Assembly (NCBI GenBank): GCA_023388515.1
Contig: JAEWGD010000015.1
Coordinates: 1 to 54,061 of the forward strand
DNA length: 54,061 nucleotides
Reading direction: 5' to 3'
Source of the DNA: Bacillota bacterium
GTDB taxonomy: Bacteria; Bacillota; Clostridia; Oscillospirales; Ruminococcaceae
Shown here: positions 16,545 to 25,662 of the stretch, piece by piece
Numbering within the stretch: position 1 is the first letter of the stretch
Layout of the letters: every line of letters starts with the position of its first letter
Made by a program: the position numbers and the translations under genes
Notes under the pieces: generated by a model
Told to the model about the DNA's origin: nothing
Databases searched by the model: none
The model's input: only the letters and a program-made list of their open reading frames with translations

Positions 16545-17150
16545 TCAATCCTCACAATACCCCTTAATTACCTCATTAATCTCACTATACCTGTACCCAA
16601 GCCTTACCAACGCCGCCTTAACCTTCTGTTCACCCTTATAATCCCCCAAATATCGAGAATACTTCTTGTCAATAATTTCCTCTATCCTCTCATATGCCCC
16701 GTCCTCATACTCCTCAAGCATATCCTCAATAATCTCATCTGAAAGCCCTCTTCGCTTCATCTCCTGCCTAACCCTGTTCACACCGTACTTCTTTACCTCA
16801 AAAAGCTTCCTAGCTAAATTTTCAGCATAACGCCAGTCATTCACAAACCCGTTTTCAGCAAGATTATCAAGCACCTCAAAACAAATATCCTCATCATAAT
16901 TCTTCTCAAGCTTTTCCAAAAGCTCAATATAGGAATAATCCCTATAATCAAGAAGATATAATGCCCTCTCCCTTGCCCTACGCTTTTCGGACGCATTAAA
17001 AACTTTTTCTAATTCGCTTTCGTCCATTTCCATGCCATACTTCAAACCATAATCGCAAACAATATCCCTATGAAAATAAAGTTTCTTCTCATCATCAATC
17101 TCAACGCAATAGGTTCGCCCCTTATATAAGTCAATTGATGTAATCTTCAT
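16545..17150 (-). CDS. recX: RecA regulatory protein RecX
   Basis: It binds RecA filaments and modulates recombination and SOS activity. The ~201-residue protein is mostly helical, with the three-helix RecX repeats (ENGFVNDWRYAENLARKLF, YGVNRVRQEMKRRGLSDEII) and an N-terminal beta strand region. I start it at the ATG at 17150 (MKITSIDLYKG), one base after the recA stop, with GAGGA eight bases upstream inside recA. The longer frame overlapping recA has no such support. Its TGA abuts the first base of the family 1 repeat. Confidence 0.9.
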   Translation of the reverse strand: MKITSIDLYKGRTYCVEIDDEKKLYFHRDIVCDYGLKYGMEMDESELEKVFNASEKRRARERALYLLDYRDYSYIELLEKLEKNYDEDICFEVLDNLAENGFVNDWRYAENLARKLFEVKKYGVNRVRQEMKRRGLSDEIIEDMLEEYEDGAYERIEEIIDKKYSRYLGDYKGEQKVKAALVRLGYRYSEINEVIKGYCED

Positions 17151-17151
17151 C

Positions 17152-18333
17152 TTATTTTTCCTCAGCAGGTGTAAATTCCTCGAAATCGTCATCAGCATCA
17201 ATCAACACATCATCATCAACCTTTTGACTTTTACCCTTACTTGCAGCACTTGCCGATTCCTTAGCCTTTGCATCCTTTTTATCGTTTTTCGACACCATTA
17301 CAATCTTTGACGCATTCTCTTTTATAGCCTCTTCAATTTCTAGTGCTGTTTCAGGATTATCCTTAATCCATTCCTTGACATTCTCCCTACCCTGCCCAAT
17401 TTTTGTATCCTTATAACTGAACCAAGAGCCACTTTTCTTGATAACATCAAGGTCAACAGCAATGTCAACTATCTCTCCTACTCTTGAAATTCCATGTCCA
17501 AACACAATATCGAATTGGCACTCCTTAAACGGAGGAGCAACCTTATTTTTCACTACCTTACATTTAGTCCTATTGCCAACATTTTCAACACCACTTTTAA
17601 TAGTTTCAACCCTTCTAACCTCAATTCTAACAGAGGAATAAAACTTTAACGCACGTCCACCTGGAGTAGTTTCAGGGTTACCATACATAACACCAATTTT
17701 TTCTCTTATTTGATTAATAAATATAGCAACACAATTTGACTTTGCGATAACGGAAGTAAGCTTTCTCATAGCCTGTGACATAAGCCTTGCAAGCTGTCCA
17801 ACGTGAGTATCACCCATATCACCGTCAATTTCTGCCTTTGTAACCATAGCAGCAACGGAGTCAATTATCAACACATCAATCGCACCTGAACGAGCCAAAG
17901 CCTCAGCGATTTCAAGTGCCTGTTCGCCACTATCTGGCTGTGAAATCAGCAAATTATCTATATTTATTCCAAGTGCAGTAGCATAAACTGGGTCTAATGC
18001 GTGTTCAACGTCAATAAACGCAACCTCTCCACCCTTTTTCTGTGCCTCAGCAGCGATATGCAGTGCAACAGTTGTTTTACCAGAGCTTTCAGGTCCATAA
18101 ATTTCAACAATTCTTCCTCTTGGAACGCCACCAATTCCCAACGCCATATCAAGCGTCAACGACCCTGTTGGGATTACATCGACATTCATTTTTCTGTTTT
18201 CTCCAAGCCTCATAACAGCACCCGCACCATATGTTTTTTCTATATGAGCGATAGCACTTTCCAACGCCTTTTTCTTCGCCTCAGCTGACGATGGAATTAC
18301 AATAACTTGTTTTTTTGGATCTGCTTTTGCCAT
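17152..18333 (-). CDS. recA: Recombinase RecA
   Basis: It is the ATP-dependent strand-exchange protein of homologous recombination and co-protease for LexA. The 393-residue protein has Walker A GPESSGKTT (80-88), the VDVEHALDP-type region, the L1/L2 DNA loops (MGDTHVGQLARLMSQA; NQIREKIGVMYGNPETTPGG) and a C-terminal tail. The tail is longer than usual and very acidic (VDDDVLIDADDDFEEFTPAEE), consistent with self-inhibition by the tail. The ribosome binding site is GGGAGG. It is followed by recX and preceded 15 bp upstream by prmC, so yqhQ-prmC-recA-recX probably form one transcript. Confidence 0.98.
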   Translation of the reverse strand: MAKADPKKQVIVIPSSAEAKKKALESAIAHIEKTYGAGAVMRLGENRKMNVDVIPTGSLTLDMALGIGGVPRGRIVEIYGPESSGKTTVALHIAAEAQKKGGEVAFIDVEHALDPVYATALGINIDNLLISQPDSGEQALEIAEALARSGAIDVLIIDSVAAMVTKAEIDGDMGDTHVGQLARLMSQAMRKLTSVIAKSNCVAIFINQIREKIGVMYGNPETTPGGRALKFYSSVRIEVRRVETIKSGVENVGNRTKCKVVKNKVAPPFKECQFDIVFGHGISRVGEIVDIAVDLDVIKKSGSWFSYKDTKIGQGRENVKEWIKDNPETALEIEEAIKENASKIVMVSKNDKKDAKAKESASAASKGKSQKVDDDVLIDADDDFEEFTPAEEK

Positions 18334-18348
18334 AAATATCCTCCCGTC

Positions 18349-19200
18349 TTATGCGTCGCCCTTGATTGCAGCGACAACTCTTATAATTTGATTTAAGTCA
18401 CATCTATAATTAATATTTTTAAAGCCATTTTGTTTTAATATTTCCGTAACGCAATCTTCCTGTCCAATACCTATTTCAAACGCAAGAAGTCCACCTTTTT
18501 TCAATGCCTTACTCCATTTTTGAGTAATCCCTTTATAAAAACTCATGCCCTCATCTCCACCATATAAAGCCATTTCTGGTTCAAATGAAACCTCTTTTTG
18601 CAGGTTTTTTAAATTCTCATTAGTGAGATATGGAGGGTTTGAAACTATAATATCCAACTCATTAAAGTTTTCCACAACACCTGTATCAAGCACATCGCCC
18701 AAAACAATCTGAACTGCTGATGAGTTTAACTCAACATTTTGCTTTAGAAAACTAACAGCCTTTTCTGAAACCTCAACTGCGTTAATTTGTGCATTAAGTA
18801 AATTTTTATCAATTGCAATTGCAATACAACCACTTCCACTGCAAAGGTCGGCAATTTTCGGATTAGGTTTATCTTTTGCAAACTCCAACACATAATCAAC
18901 AAGCGTTTCCGTGTCCTGTCTTGGAATAAGCACACCCTCTCCAACCTTAAAAGGCAAGCTGTAAAATTCCCACTCTCCCAGTATGTATTGCAAAGGATAC
19001 CCTTGCAAACGCTTTTTTAGCATCTCCTGAATAATATTAACTTGGCTTTCACCAACAATAATTTCGGAGTTAATCAGCACATTAATTCTTGTCTTAAACA
19101 AGCTTTCAATAATACAAGCTGCCTCAAAACGGTAGCTTTCTATTCCATTAGCTTTAAATATCGCCTTTGAATTGGTATAAATATCCCCAACGGTTACCAC
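18349..19200 (-). CDS. prmC: Peptide chain release factor glutamine N5-methyltransferase
   Basis: It methylates the GGQ glutamine of release factors RF1 and RF2. The 283-residue protein has a helical N-terminal domain, motif I (IADLCSGSGCIAIAI, 116-130) and the substrate-binding NPPY (188-191). It starts at a GTG that overlaps the last codons of yqhQ by 7 bp, so the two are coupled. The release factor gene prfA, often a neighbour, is not in the window. Confidence 0.93.
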   Translation of the reverse strand: MVTVGDIYTNSKAIFKANGIESYRFEAACIIESLFKTRINVLINSEIIVGESQVNIIQEMLKKRLQGYPLQYILGEWEFYSLPFKVGEGVLIPRQDTETLVDYVLEFAKDKPNPKIADLCSGSGCIAIAIDKNLLNAQINAVEVSEKAVSFLKQNVELNSSAVQIVLGDVLDTGVVENFNELDIIVSNPPYLTNENLKNLQKEVSFEPEMALYGGDEGMSFYKGITQKWSKALKKGGLLAFEIGIGQEDCVTEILKQNGFKNINYRCDLNQIIRVVAAIKGDA

Positions 19201-20150
19201 TGGTCGTCCTCCAAATTCTCAGGAATACAAGGCTTAATTGCTGCAATTGCAACCTCTATCTGGAAATCGTCAGGTTCTTTTGTAGTAAGCCTTTGCAATT
19301 GTAATCCAGGAGCAGAAATAATTCTTGTAATAACATTATTATGCCTACCCGCAAGCCTAATAATCTCATATGAAATCCCTACAATAAGTGGCATTAATAG
19401 GAGTTTCATACCAACTCTAGCCAAAGCACTTCCCCAACTTAAAAAGCTAAACACAAATATCCCAACTATAAGCACAAGGAAAATAAAGCTTGTTCCACAT
19501 CTTGGGTGAAACCTAGTATGCTTCTTGACATTTTTAACATTTAACTCCTCACCAGCCTCATGACAAGCAATCGTTTTATGCTCTGCACCGTGATACTGAT
19601 AAGTGCGTTTTATATCCTTCATCAGTGATGTCAAGCCTAAATAAACCACAAAAATAATAATTTTTATAACACCCTCAAAAAGTGTTTTCAGAACATTATA
19701 ATCATGAATTGGTTTAATAAACCCAACCACTTTTGTTGGTAAATACATAAAAAGAAACAACCCAATACCAACGCTAAGAATAAGTGCAATAACCATAAAA
19801 ACAGTCATTAATTTTTCACCAAATTTACCCTCAAGCCACTTTTCAAACTTAGACATTTCCTCCTCAGGATTGTCCTCATCCATCTGCTTTTCAGCTGATT
19901 TCATAAGGCATTTATACCCATCAACCATTGATATTACAAAGTTGAACCCCCCCCTCACAAAAGGAACTTTTCTATAAAAAGGAGCATTTTTCCCATTCTT
20001 TTCATCCCATATCTCAAGGTCAATCTCCCCGTTAGGAAGTCTGCAAGCCATTGCCGACTTATAACTCCCTTTCATCATAACACCCTCAATAAGTGCCTGT
20101 CCACCTATTTTTGATTTATGGTCTTTCTTAGTCTTTTTCTCGTCTGCCAT
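19194..20150 (-). CDS. DUF1385 (YqhQ-type) membrane protein
   Basis: The 318-residue protein has the family signature IGGQALIEGVMMKGSY near the N-terminus, four to five membrane helices from about 110 to 250, and the conserved YHGAEHKTIACHEAGEEL with Glu and His residues that look like a metal site. YqhQ-type proteins are widespread in spore-formers, and their biochemical function is unknown to me. Adjacency to prmC is common in Clostridia, usually together with rpmE and prfA, which are absent here. The ribosome binding site is GAGGAG. Confidence 0.88.
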   Translation of the reverse strand: MADEKKTKKDHKSKIGGQALIEGVMMKGSYKSAMACRLPNGEIDLEIWDEKNGKNAPFYRKVPFVRGGFNFVISMVDGYKCLMKSAEKQMDEDNPEEEMSKFEKWLEGKFGEKLMTVFMVIALILSVGIGLFLFMYLPTKVVGFIKPIHDYNVLKTLFEGVIKIIIFVVYLGLTSLMKDIKRTYQYHGAEHKTIACHEAGEELNVKNVKKHTRFHPRCGTSFIFLVLIVGIFVFSFLSWGSALARVGMKLLLMPLIVGISYEIIRLAGRHNNVITRIISAPGLQLQRLTTKEPDDFQIEVAIAAIKPCIPENLEDDQW

Positions 20151-20176
20151 GTCATTCTCCTCTCAAGGTATAATCA

Positions 20177-21610
20177 TCATGCCTTTTTTTCTGCTGGCAA
20201 GTTTATAACAACCGTTGTGCCAACTCCCTCTTGGCTCATAACCGTAAGCGTTCCGCCATGCATAGTAACTATTTCATCAGCAACGGCAAGACCAATTCCA
20301 GAGCCTCTCTTTGTATGATTAGCTTTATAAAACTTTGTCTTTATTCTCGACAAATCCGTTTCATTTATCCCACAGCCCATATCTTCAACAGCTATCTGAA
20401 CATTTCCCTCATTTTCAGTCGCCTCAATAGTGACAGTTCCACCACAACTGGAGTATTTTATGGCATTGTCTATAATATTAATAAACACCTGTTTAATTCT
20501 GCTTTTATCGCCAAATACAATAGGCAACATTTCTGGTTCATTATAAATTATATCTAAACCCTCTCGCCTTGCCTTTTCGGTATAAATAAGCACTGCCTCA
20601 CCTAATTCAGCAAGTATATCCATATTTTCCTTTTGCAGACTAAACCGACCATTCTGCATTCTTGAGAAATCAAGCAACTCCTCAACCATTCTGGACAAAC
20701 GCTCTGTTTCACCTATAATCACGCCAATACCCTTTTGCATCATCTCAGGGTCATCGCCCTCATTGAGTGTTTCAGCCCAACCTTTTATAGCAGTAAGTGG
20801 CGTTCTCAATTCATGTGAAACAGAAGAAATAAACTCATTCTTCATCTCCTCAGCAGTAGATAGCTCATCAGCCATATTATTGATAGCAATACAAAGATTA
20901 CCTATTTCATCTTGACTATCATTTTTAATTCTGACAGAAAAATTACCCGTCGCATATTTTGTAGCAATATTACTAATTTGCTGAATTGGCTTAACAATAG
21001 AGCCAACAAAGTATATTCCCGAAAACATCATAAGTAAAAGTACAACAATACAAATACAAGTAACTAAAATGACTAAGTTAGTAATATGGGCATCAATTTC
21101 CGTAAGCGAAGAAACCACCCTAATTGCACTATAATCTCTGTTAATAGTTGAAATAGGGTAGGACATAGCTATAACCTTTTCTCCCGATGCCTGCTTGCTA
21201 ATATCCATACCAATTGACTCTTCACTATTCTTCATCGTTTCATAATCTGGCATAGCCATTACCTCACCAGGTGAAAATCCTGATGAAGTAAGCACAACTT
21301 TTCCTTTAGAGTTTATAACCATAAGTTCCATCTTTTCCTTATCAGAAAAACTTTCAACCATCTCTCTTATTTCACCCGAAAAGTTGGTACTGCTATCCTG
21401 TGAATAAATCGTCAAAACTCCAACAATTTCGTTAACCTTTGACTTCATATACTCCCTTGCAGAGCTATAATAAAAGCTTTGAATAGCAAATACAAAGCTT
21501 AATTCAATAACCACAAGCACAAGCAAAATAACAAAAAAGTTATTGAAAATCCATCTATTTGTTATACTCTTTTTAGTGATATTCATCATTCTTTTCATTT
21601 TACACCACAT
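20177..21610 (-). CDS. Membrane sensor histidine kinase
   Basis: The 477-residue protein is the partner of the response regulator just upstream. In order: a membrane helix (21-45), an extracytoplasmic sensor of about 120 residues, a second helix (about 169-193), a HAMP linker (to about 245), the dimerisation box SVSHELRTPLTAIKG with phospho-acceptor His266, and the ATPase domain with NIIDNAIKYS, DMGCGI and GSGIGLAV. The sensor is PAS/Cache-like and shows no recognisable ligand motif. The start is uncertain: ATG codons at 21610, 21598 and 21589 are in frame with weak ribosome binding sites. yqhQ follows 26 bp later. Confidence 0.93.
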   Translation of the reverse strand: MWCKMKRMMNITKKSITNRWIFNNFFVILLVLVVIELSFVFAIQSFYYSSAREYMKSKVNEIVGVLTIYSQDSSTNFSGEIREMVESFSDKEKMELMVINSKGKVVLTSSGFSPGEVMAMPDYETMKNSEESIGMDISKQASGEKVIAMSYPISTINRDYSAIRVVSSLTEIDAHITNLVILVTCICIVVLLLMMFSGIYFVGSIVKPIQQISNIATKYATGNFSVRIKNDSQDEIGNLCIAINNMADELSTAEEMKNEFISSVSHELRTPLTAIKGWAETLNEGDDPEMMQKGIGVIIGETERLSRMVEELLDFSRMQNGRFSLQKENMDILAELGEAVLIYTEKARREGLDIIYNEPEMLPIVFGDKSRIKQVFINIIDNAIKYSSCGGTVTIEATENEGNVQIAVEDMGCGINETDLSRIKTKFYKANHTKRGSGIGLAVADEIVTMHGGTLTVMSQEGVGTTVVINLPAEKKA

Positions 21611-21644
21611 CTGTCAGTTGAAACTTTCAACCAATCCCTATAAA

Positions 21645-22343
21645 TTATTTATCGTCCCACTTATAACCATAGCCCCAAATAGTAAGGATATATTGTGGGT
21701 TCGACGGCTCTTCCTCAATCTTCATTCTAATTCGTCGAATATTAACATCGACAATTTTATCATCACCAAAATAATTATCGCCCCAAATATGATTAAGAAT
21801 ACTCGAACGATCAAGTGCTGTGTTTTTATTATTCATAAAATACTCAAGTATCTGGTACTCAACCTGTGTCAAGTCGATATTCTCACCATTTTTCGCCACT
21901 GTTCGGCTTTTTAAATTAAGTAAAAACGGTCCAGATTCAATTATCATAGCCTTTTCATTCTTATTAAAACTCATGCAAACCCTACGATATATCGCATCAA
22001 CCCTTGCAGTTAGCTCAGATGGCGAAAAAGGCTTTGTGATATAGTCATCTGCACCAATCATAAGCCCACTAATTTTATCCATCTCCTGTGTTTTTGCAGT
22101 AAGCATAATAATTCCCAAAGTAGAACTTTTTTCTCTTAGCTTCTTGCAAACAGTAAACCCATCTATTCCGGGCATCATAATGTCCAACAAAACGATATCA
22201 AAATTTCCTCTTTCATGTTCAAAGGTCTTAAGTGCGTCCTCGCCACAATTGACATCAACCACGTCATAACCAGCACGTTTCAGATTAATGACAACAAAAT
22301 CCCTTATAACATCTTCGTCTTCACAAACCAAAATTCGTTTCAT
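21645..22343 (-). CDS. OmpR/PhoB-family response regulator
   Basis: The 232-residue transcription factor has a receiver domain with acidic pocket E8-D9-E10, phospho-acceptor Asp54 (VLLDIMMPG), and the KPFSPSEL lysine near residue 107. A C-terminal winged helix has the typical SRTVAKNGENIDLTQVEY and IWGYGYKW blocks. It is followed 34 bp later by its histidine kinase. It is preceded 45 bp upstream by a lipoprotein gene, suggesting a lipoprotein-regulator-kinase unit. The ribosome binding site is GAGGAGG. Confidence 0.94.
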   Translation of the reverse strand: MKRILVCEDEDVIRDFVVINLKRAGYDVVDVNCGEDALKTFEHERGNFDIVLLDIMMPGIDGFTVCKKLREKSSTLGIIMLTAKTQEMDKISGLMIGADDYITKPFSPSELTARVDAIYRRVCMSFNKNEKAMIIESGPFLLNLKSRTVAKNGENIDLTQVEYQILEYFMNNKNTALDRSSILNHIWGDNYFGDDKIVDVNIRRIRMKIEEEPSNPQYILTIWGYGYKWDDK

Positions 22344-22388
22344 AAAAAATCCTCCTCCTTCAGTTAAACATATGCCTTAAATTCATCA

Positions 22389-23705
22389 CTATTCAATAAC
22401 CATCAAATTAAACATAACTTCACTTTTTGTCGGAACAAGTGGTTCTTGTGAATTTGGTGATATCCACACAAGATAGCCAACCTCACCCTTTGTTTTCATA
22501 ACCTCATAGCCCTCTTTGCTTTTATCCTCAATATTCGCTTTTTCAACAACTGCAACACGCATCAACTCCTCCATACCTGCCCTAAGCTGACCATCGTATT
22601 TGCATATAACAACCTCATCATTTATGCTATCTATTTTAACAGTAACCTGTCCCTGCCACCTGCTAGGGAACATAAACGAATATCCCTTAGTTATGCTATA
22701 ATAGCTTTCATACTTCTTTTTAAGTACATTTTCTTCAAACACAAACCAATTAGTTTTATATAGTTTTTCTGTATCAGGATAATCACCATAACCAGAAAAA
22801 ACCTCATTAATCGGGATTTCCAGTATCCCATCCCCATCAATATCCATAGTTTTATTTGAAGCAGGTCTTACTATATTTAAATCCGTTTCGGATGTATTTC
22901 CACTTCCATATCTTGGTCTAATCAACCCATCTTCAAGTGCAAAAATTTCCGTATGTAAAGCATTTGCACCAACAACCTCATCAATATAAATTCCTCTAAT
23001 TCCATTGTCAATCAATCCATAAATAAGCTGTTTGAATTCTGTTATATTTGTATTAAGTTCAACAAAGCTTTCAAGATATTTACATTCTGAATTAAGCTTA
23101 AAAACTCTAGCCTTAGCTGTTTTTGACGCTGTTTGATTAACAACAATAAACAACTCATTTTTACCATCATTATCCAAATCTCTTACATCTAAAATTGAAT
23201 ATGTTTCTGACAGCGTATTTGCTAAAACGCCATCCTTATAATTATACACACAAACCTTTTTTTCATCTGGATTAACCATATTATATCCAACAATAATATT
23301 CATTCTTTCAGCCTCGCCAAGCTTTGAAACAATTACCCTTTCAACTTCAACGCCCTCTGCTGAATAGTCATAAACTGATGTCCACTCGCCATCAATCTTA
23401 TCAAGCATATTAATTCTAAGCGATTTCCCCTCAGCCTTAATAGATTCTGGCTCATAAAAAACTATCGCCTCGTCCTCCCCGTCAGAGTCAATATCGGCAA
23501 TAATAAAAGCCGAAAGATTCGTACCCGACTTAGGATATTTCAAGCTGATTTTTGAATTAACTCCCTTTATCAACGCCTGATAAATCTGTTCTTGTTGCTC
23601 ACTAAGTTTAGGTGGTGTCAGCATAGTGTCTATCCCAGCGTTTGTGGAACATCCCGTAAGCAAAACAGCTATCAAAACTATAACTGCAAAGATTCTGTTT
23701 TTCAC
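22389..23705 (-). CDS. Lipoprotein with FG-GAP-like calcium-loop repeats
   Basis: The ~438-residue secreted lipoprotein has a signal peptide ending in LLTGC. Three acidic loops of DxDxDG type (DIDSDGEDEA, DLDNDGKNEL, DIDGDGILEI) are spaced roughly 90-110 residues apart, as in VCBS/FG-GAP beta-propeller repeats that bind calcium. The function is unknown. The GTG at 23705 is preferred over the GTG at 23711, because AGGTGG lies 7 nt from the former and 1 nt from the latter. It lies directly upstream of a two-component system on the same strand and could be its accessory sensor; this is inference from position. Confidence 0.75.
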   Translation of the reverse strand: MKNRIFAVIVLIAVLLTGCSTNAGIDTMLTPPKLSEQQEQIYQALIKGVNSKISLKYPKSGTNLSAFIIADIDSDGEDEAIVFYEPESIKAEGKSLRINMLDKIDGEWTSVYDYSAEGVEVERVIVSKLGEAERMNIIVGYNMVNPDEKKVCVYNYKDGVLANTLSETYSILDVRDLDNDGKNELFIVVNQTASKTAKARVFKLNSECKYLESFVELNTNITEFKQLIYGLIDNGIRGIYIDEVVGANALHTEIFALEDGLIRPRYGSGNTSETDLNIVRPASNKTMDIDGDGILEIPINEVFSGYGDYPDTEKLYKTNWFVFEENVLKKKYESYYSITKGYSFMFPSRWQGQVTVKIDSINDEVVICKYDGQLRAGMEELMRVAVVEKANIEDKSKEGYEVMKTKGEVGYLVWISPNSQEPLVPTKSEVMFNLMVIE

Positions 23706-23741
23706 TGACACGCCACCTTTCTTAGTAATCTAAACTATATT

Positions 23742-25097
23742 CTATCTATCATTTATATCCGTATAAATTCTTGGTTTAGCAATCGCCTTATACGCAGGAC
23801 GCATGATTTTGTTGCAAGTTAAAATTTCCTCCATGCGATGTGCAGCCCAACCAGCCATTCTTGATATTGCAAAAAGAGGTGTATATAAGTCCTCAGGGAT
23901 ACCCAACATTTTATAAACAAGCCCTGAATACATATCAACATTTGAACAAATAACCTTTTGTTCGCCTCTAATTTCTGCAAACATTTCAGGAGTAAGCCTT
24001 TCAATTGTTTCAAGCAACTTAAATTCTGCTTCAATTTCAGTACCCTTAGCCAATACTGCTGCCTTATCCCTTAAAATCTTCTCCCTTGGGTCAGACAATG
24101 TATAAACTGCGTGTCCCATACCATAAATAAGCCCTGAAAAGTCGTTCGCTTCCTTCCTCAAAACCCTTCTCATATGGTCAGCAACCTGTCCATCACTATT
24201 CCAATCCTTAACATTAGATTTAAAGTCCTCAAGCATCTGCATAACCTTAATATTAGCACCACCATGTCTAGGACCTTTTAGTGAGCCTATCGCCGCTGAA
24301 TATGCTGAATAAGCATCTGTACCTGAAGATGTAAGAACTCTACACGCAAATGTTGAGTTGTTTCCACCGCCATGTTCAGCGTGTAATATTAGCAACGCAT
24401 CAAGTAATTGTGCCTCTGCCTCTGTATATGCCCTGTCTGTTCTTAACATTGAAAGAATGGACTGTGCAGTATTTTCCTGTGGATTAAGAGGGTGCATAAC
24501 CATGCTTTCATTGCAATAATGGCTCTTTTTAACTTGGTATGCAGCAGTCATAATTACTGGCAATTTTGCAATAATGCTGATAGCTGTATGCATTTCACTT
24601 TCGATACCTTTTTCTTCTGCGTAATCATCATAAGAGTATAAAGCAAGCACTGAACGTGCAAGTTTATTCATAATATTAGGTGAAGGGGCTTTCAAAATCA
24701 TATCAACTATAAAGCCCTCTGGCAACTCTCTTGATTGAGAAATAAACTTAGAAAAGCAGTCAAGACCTTCCTTATCAGGCAATTCGCCAAAAAGGAGAAG
24801 ATATATAGTTTCCTCAAAGCCATATCTGTTATTTGCTTCGACATTTGCTATAATGTCTTTAACGTTATGACCTCTGTATATTAGTTCGCCCTCCATCGGC
24901 TCACGTTCGCCCTCGTTTAGTATGTATCCGTGAACGTTACAGATGTTTGTGATTCCAGCCATAACTCCTGTACCATCACTTTTTCTAAGCCCTCTTTTTA
25001 CGTCAAACTTTTCGTACAACTTGGTATCAATTTGAGAATTTTTTACTAACTTGTCGCATAAACTTTTAATGCTATACAGTTCATTATTTGAATGCAA
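23742..25097 (-). CDS. Citrate/2-methylcitrate synthase
   Basis: It condenses acetyl-CoA (or propionyl-CoA) with oxaloacetate. The 451-residue protein has the type II fold motifs: an ILHAEHGGGNNSTFACRV histidine, GSLKGPRHGGAN, and GMGHAVYTLSDPR. An N-terminal extension carries a YRGHNVKDI segment. In organisms with an incomplete citrate cycle it feeds glutamate synthesis. The start codon is TTG, six bases after GAGGTGG. No aconitase or isocitrate dehydrogenase gene is adjacent. Citrate versus methylcitrate preference cannot be read from the sequence by eye. Confidence 0.9.
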   Translation of the reverse strand: MHSNNELYSIKSLCDKLVKNSQIDTKLYEKFDVKRGLRKSDGTGVMAGITNICNVHGYILNEGEREPMEGELIYRGHNVKDIIANVEANNRYGFEETIYLLLFGELPDKEGLDCFSKFISQSRELPEGFIVDMILKAPSPNIMNKLARSVLALYSYDDYAEEKGIESEMHTAISIIAKLPVIMTAAYQVKKSHYCNESMVMHPLNPQENTAQSILSMLRTDRAYTEAEAQLLDALLILHAEHGGGNNSTFACRVLTSSGTDAYSAYSAAIGSLKGPRHGGANIKVMQMLEDFKSNVKDWNSDGQVADHMRRVLRKEANDFSGLIYGMGHAVYTLSDPREKILRDKAAVLAKGTEIEAEFKLLETIERLTPEMFAEIRGEQKVICSNVDMYSGLVYKMLGIPEDLYTPLFAISRMAGWAAHRMEEILTCNKIMRPAYKAIAKPRIYTDINDR

Positions 25098-25170
25098 ATC
25101 AGACCACCTCTTTCTTTAAACTTAACTTAATTATTATACACTAAAAAAAAATCACTGTCAACAGTATTGG

Positions 25171-25530
25171 TGCTCATTCGCCGCATGGCTATTTTTATTT
25201 TTTGGTTCTTATTTGCCTTTTACCACAGAATTTCAGTTCACTTGTTTATTTTAGTGAAATGTTGTTCTTGCTTTCTTTGTTGTCATTCAATCAACTTTCC
25301 GTATGGTTAAATCTAGTTGGGGGTGTTCATTTCTTTGTGCGTACAAAGAAACGAACCAAAGAAAAACGCAACTCAACGCCGTTGAGGCTTGGCACGCTCA
25401 ACCAAAATCAAAGAAGGACACTTTGATTCTTGGTTCGCTACTTTGATTAGTTGCTTTCCCGTCGCATTTACTATACTTAGGAGGCGATGTCACATGCGAC
25501 GGGAAATCGGTTTAGCATTGTTCTAATATA
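25171..25530 (+). repeat. Family 1 structured repeat, long copy
   Basis: It lies in the leader of the SpoIID-type gene, in the same direction. In order: the TGCTCATTCGCCGC head; a CCACAGAATTTCAGTTCACTTG block; a perfect hairpin TTTCTTTGT-GCGT-ACAAAGAAA (25330-25351); CTCAAC-GCC-GTTGAG; a 14-bp stem with one bulged C and loop AAGGACA (25400-25435); and a perfect 13-bp inverted repeat TTTCCCGTCGCAT/ATGCGACGGGAAA (25455-25506). The loop of that inverted repeat carries AGGAGG at 25479-25484, with an ATG nine bases later. The 74-codon ORF over it is judged spurious. Confidence 0.9.
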
Positions 25531-25577
25531 AATATATGGCTAAATTTAATTTGAGAAAAAGTAACGTAAAAAACCAT

Positions 25578-25662
25578 ACTCCACTAAATATAACAATAAA
25601 AACCATATTCAATAACAACAAAGGAAACAAGTACCAAAGCAAAAGCAAAGCATATTCAATGA
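25578..25662 (-). repeat. Family 1 repeat, degraded inverted copy
   Basis: It aligns on the minus strand with the truncated copy at 3851-3954, sharing ATACTCCACTAAAT-like, AAAGCAAAAGCAAAG and AGCATATT blocks. It sits in inverted orientation just after the long copy. It forms the apparent N-terminal extension of the following ORF, which is therefore not coding. Confidence 0.5.

Noticed and set aside
16301..16555. 84-codon ORF on the minus strand with homologue at 25202-25426
   Set aside because: The peptides match only because the DNA is a repeat. In the ~65-bp best-aligned part I counted by eye about five amino-acid-changing differences and one silent one, so no protein-level selection is visible. 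Hairpins explain the conserved DNA better.
25202..25426. 74-codon ORF with a VHFFVRTKKRTKEKR segment
   Set aside because: Same repeat. The basic segment comes from the hairpin TTTCTTTGT/ACAAAGAAA and its flank. No ribosome binding site.
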